NCBI GenBank assembly: GCA_902473545.1
Contig: CABRSG010000140.1
Location: 1-6,224, forward strand
Origin: an uncultured Lachnospiraceae bacterium
GTDB lineage: Bacteria; Bacillota; Clostridia; Lachnospirales; Lachnospiraceae
DNA length: 6,224 nucleotides
Direction of reading: 5' to 3'
Shown: piece by piece, positions 5,689 to 6,224 of the stretch
How positions within the stretch are numbered: the stretch's first letter is position 1
How the letters are laid out: each line of letters opens with the position of its first letter
Notes under the pieces: generated by a model
What the model was told of the DNA's origin: nothing
The model's database searches: none
Seen by the model: only the letters and a program-made list of their open reading frames with translations
Made by a program: the position numbers and the translations under genes

Positions 5689-6224
5689 TTACTGCGCAAG
5701 CGGCTGCACCGCGATTGCTTCATCCATCCTCTCAGAGAAATCATCCGCCGTCATCTCGCTCAGCACGCTGTCGATCGCTTCCTTCAGTTCCGTGTTGCCC
5801 TTCTGCATGGAAATACCGATGTTGATCTCTTCATCGGACACCTCAAAATCATCGTCCGTGCCAGCAAAATCCAGCATCGTGAAATCCGGATATGCCACGC
5901 ACGCCGCCATACCGGTCGGCTGGTCGGTTACTACAATATCACATGCTCCGCTGTTCAGTGCAACCAGCATCTGCGGAACGGATTCGTGCGCCGGAAGGAT
6001 ATTTGCCTCCTCGATCTGCGGCAGGCACAGGTCATACCAGATCGTATTGATCTGAGAAGTGCAGGTAGCGCCCTTTAGATCCGCAACGCCCTTCGCCTGC
6101 GCGTAAGCGTTATCACTCTTTACCAGTGTGACGATCGTCGCAAAATAATACGGCTCGGAAAAATCTACCGACTGCAGACGCTCGGAGGTGATCGACTGTC
6201 CCGCGATCACGCAGTCAACCGTGC
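5689..6224 (-). CDS. Amino acid ABC transporter substrate-binding protein (partial, N-terminus off the right edge)
   Basis: The window holds the C-terminal 177 residues of a family 3 solute-binding protein (SBP_bac_3), the extracellular receptor, probably lipid-anchored, of the importer encoded downstream. The visible part begins TVDCVIAGQSITSERLQSVD, the family's usual VDAVIAGMSITxERxxxVDFSxPYY region, and continues through FSEPYYFATIVTLV, a hinge-proximal VADLKGATC segment, VPQMLVALNSGACDIVVTDQPT and a C-terminal helix ending in AVQPLAQ. The reading frame is open to the window edge, so a start near 6210 would be an artefact. The signal peptide and lipobox would lie outside. It is first in the operon; the promoter is not visible. 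Confidence 0.93.
   Translation of the reverse strand, partial: TVDCVIAGQSITSERLQSVDFSEPYYFATIVTLVKSDNAYAQAKGVADLKGATCTSQINTIWYDLCLPQIEEANILPAHESVPQMLVALNSGACDIVVTDQPTGMAACVAYPDFTMLDFAGTDDDFEVSDEEINIGISMQKGNTELKEAIDSVLSEMTADDFSERMDEAIAVQPLAQ

Overview
The window looks like a chromosomal piece of a spore-forming, moderately GC-rich Firmicute of the Clostridia, probably Lachnospiraceae-like. The pointers are a cotJ spore-coat operon, strong AGGAGG-type ribosome binding sites, and a large serine recombinase of a type common in gut Clostridia. The genus is an inference.

Layout. (1) Bases 1 to about 1790 appear to be the right-hand end of a mobile element whose left part lies outside the window. 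They hold a structured leader (29-113), a large serine recombinase gene (114-1686) broken by a frameshift near 321-325, and a roughly 100-base tail with four copies of the heptamer TGCTGAC. (2) At about 1790 the element runs straight into cotJC, leaving only its first 65 codons (1791-1985, minus strand). Upstream of that are intact cotJB (1986-2447) and cotJA (2447-2641), preceded by a likely mother-cell sigma promoter. (3) Diverging to the right are a DNA alkylation repair (AlkD-like) gene (2834-3544) and a YhcH/EbgC-family gene (3567-4031), apparently co-transcribed. (4) Two hairpins at 4052-4138 separate these from a convergent minus-strand operon for a polar amino acid ABC importer, in transcription order: binding protein (partial, off the right edge), permease, ATPase.

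The most interesting point is the cotJC junction. A serine-recombinase element sits inside a mother-cell sporulation gene and splits the ExxH metal-ligand motif of its manganese-catalase-like product, with the recombinase gene next to the junction. This is the geometry of the skin element in sigK and of other elements that leave sporulation genes by precise excision during sporulation. Whether this element still excises is open, because the recombinase reading frame is broken in this sequence.

No rRNA, tRNA or CRISPR array was seen, and no gene-free stretch exceeds about 200 bases.
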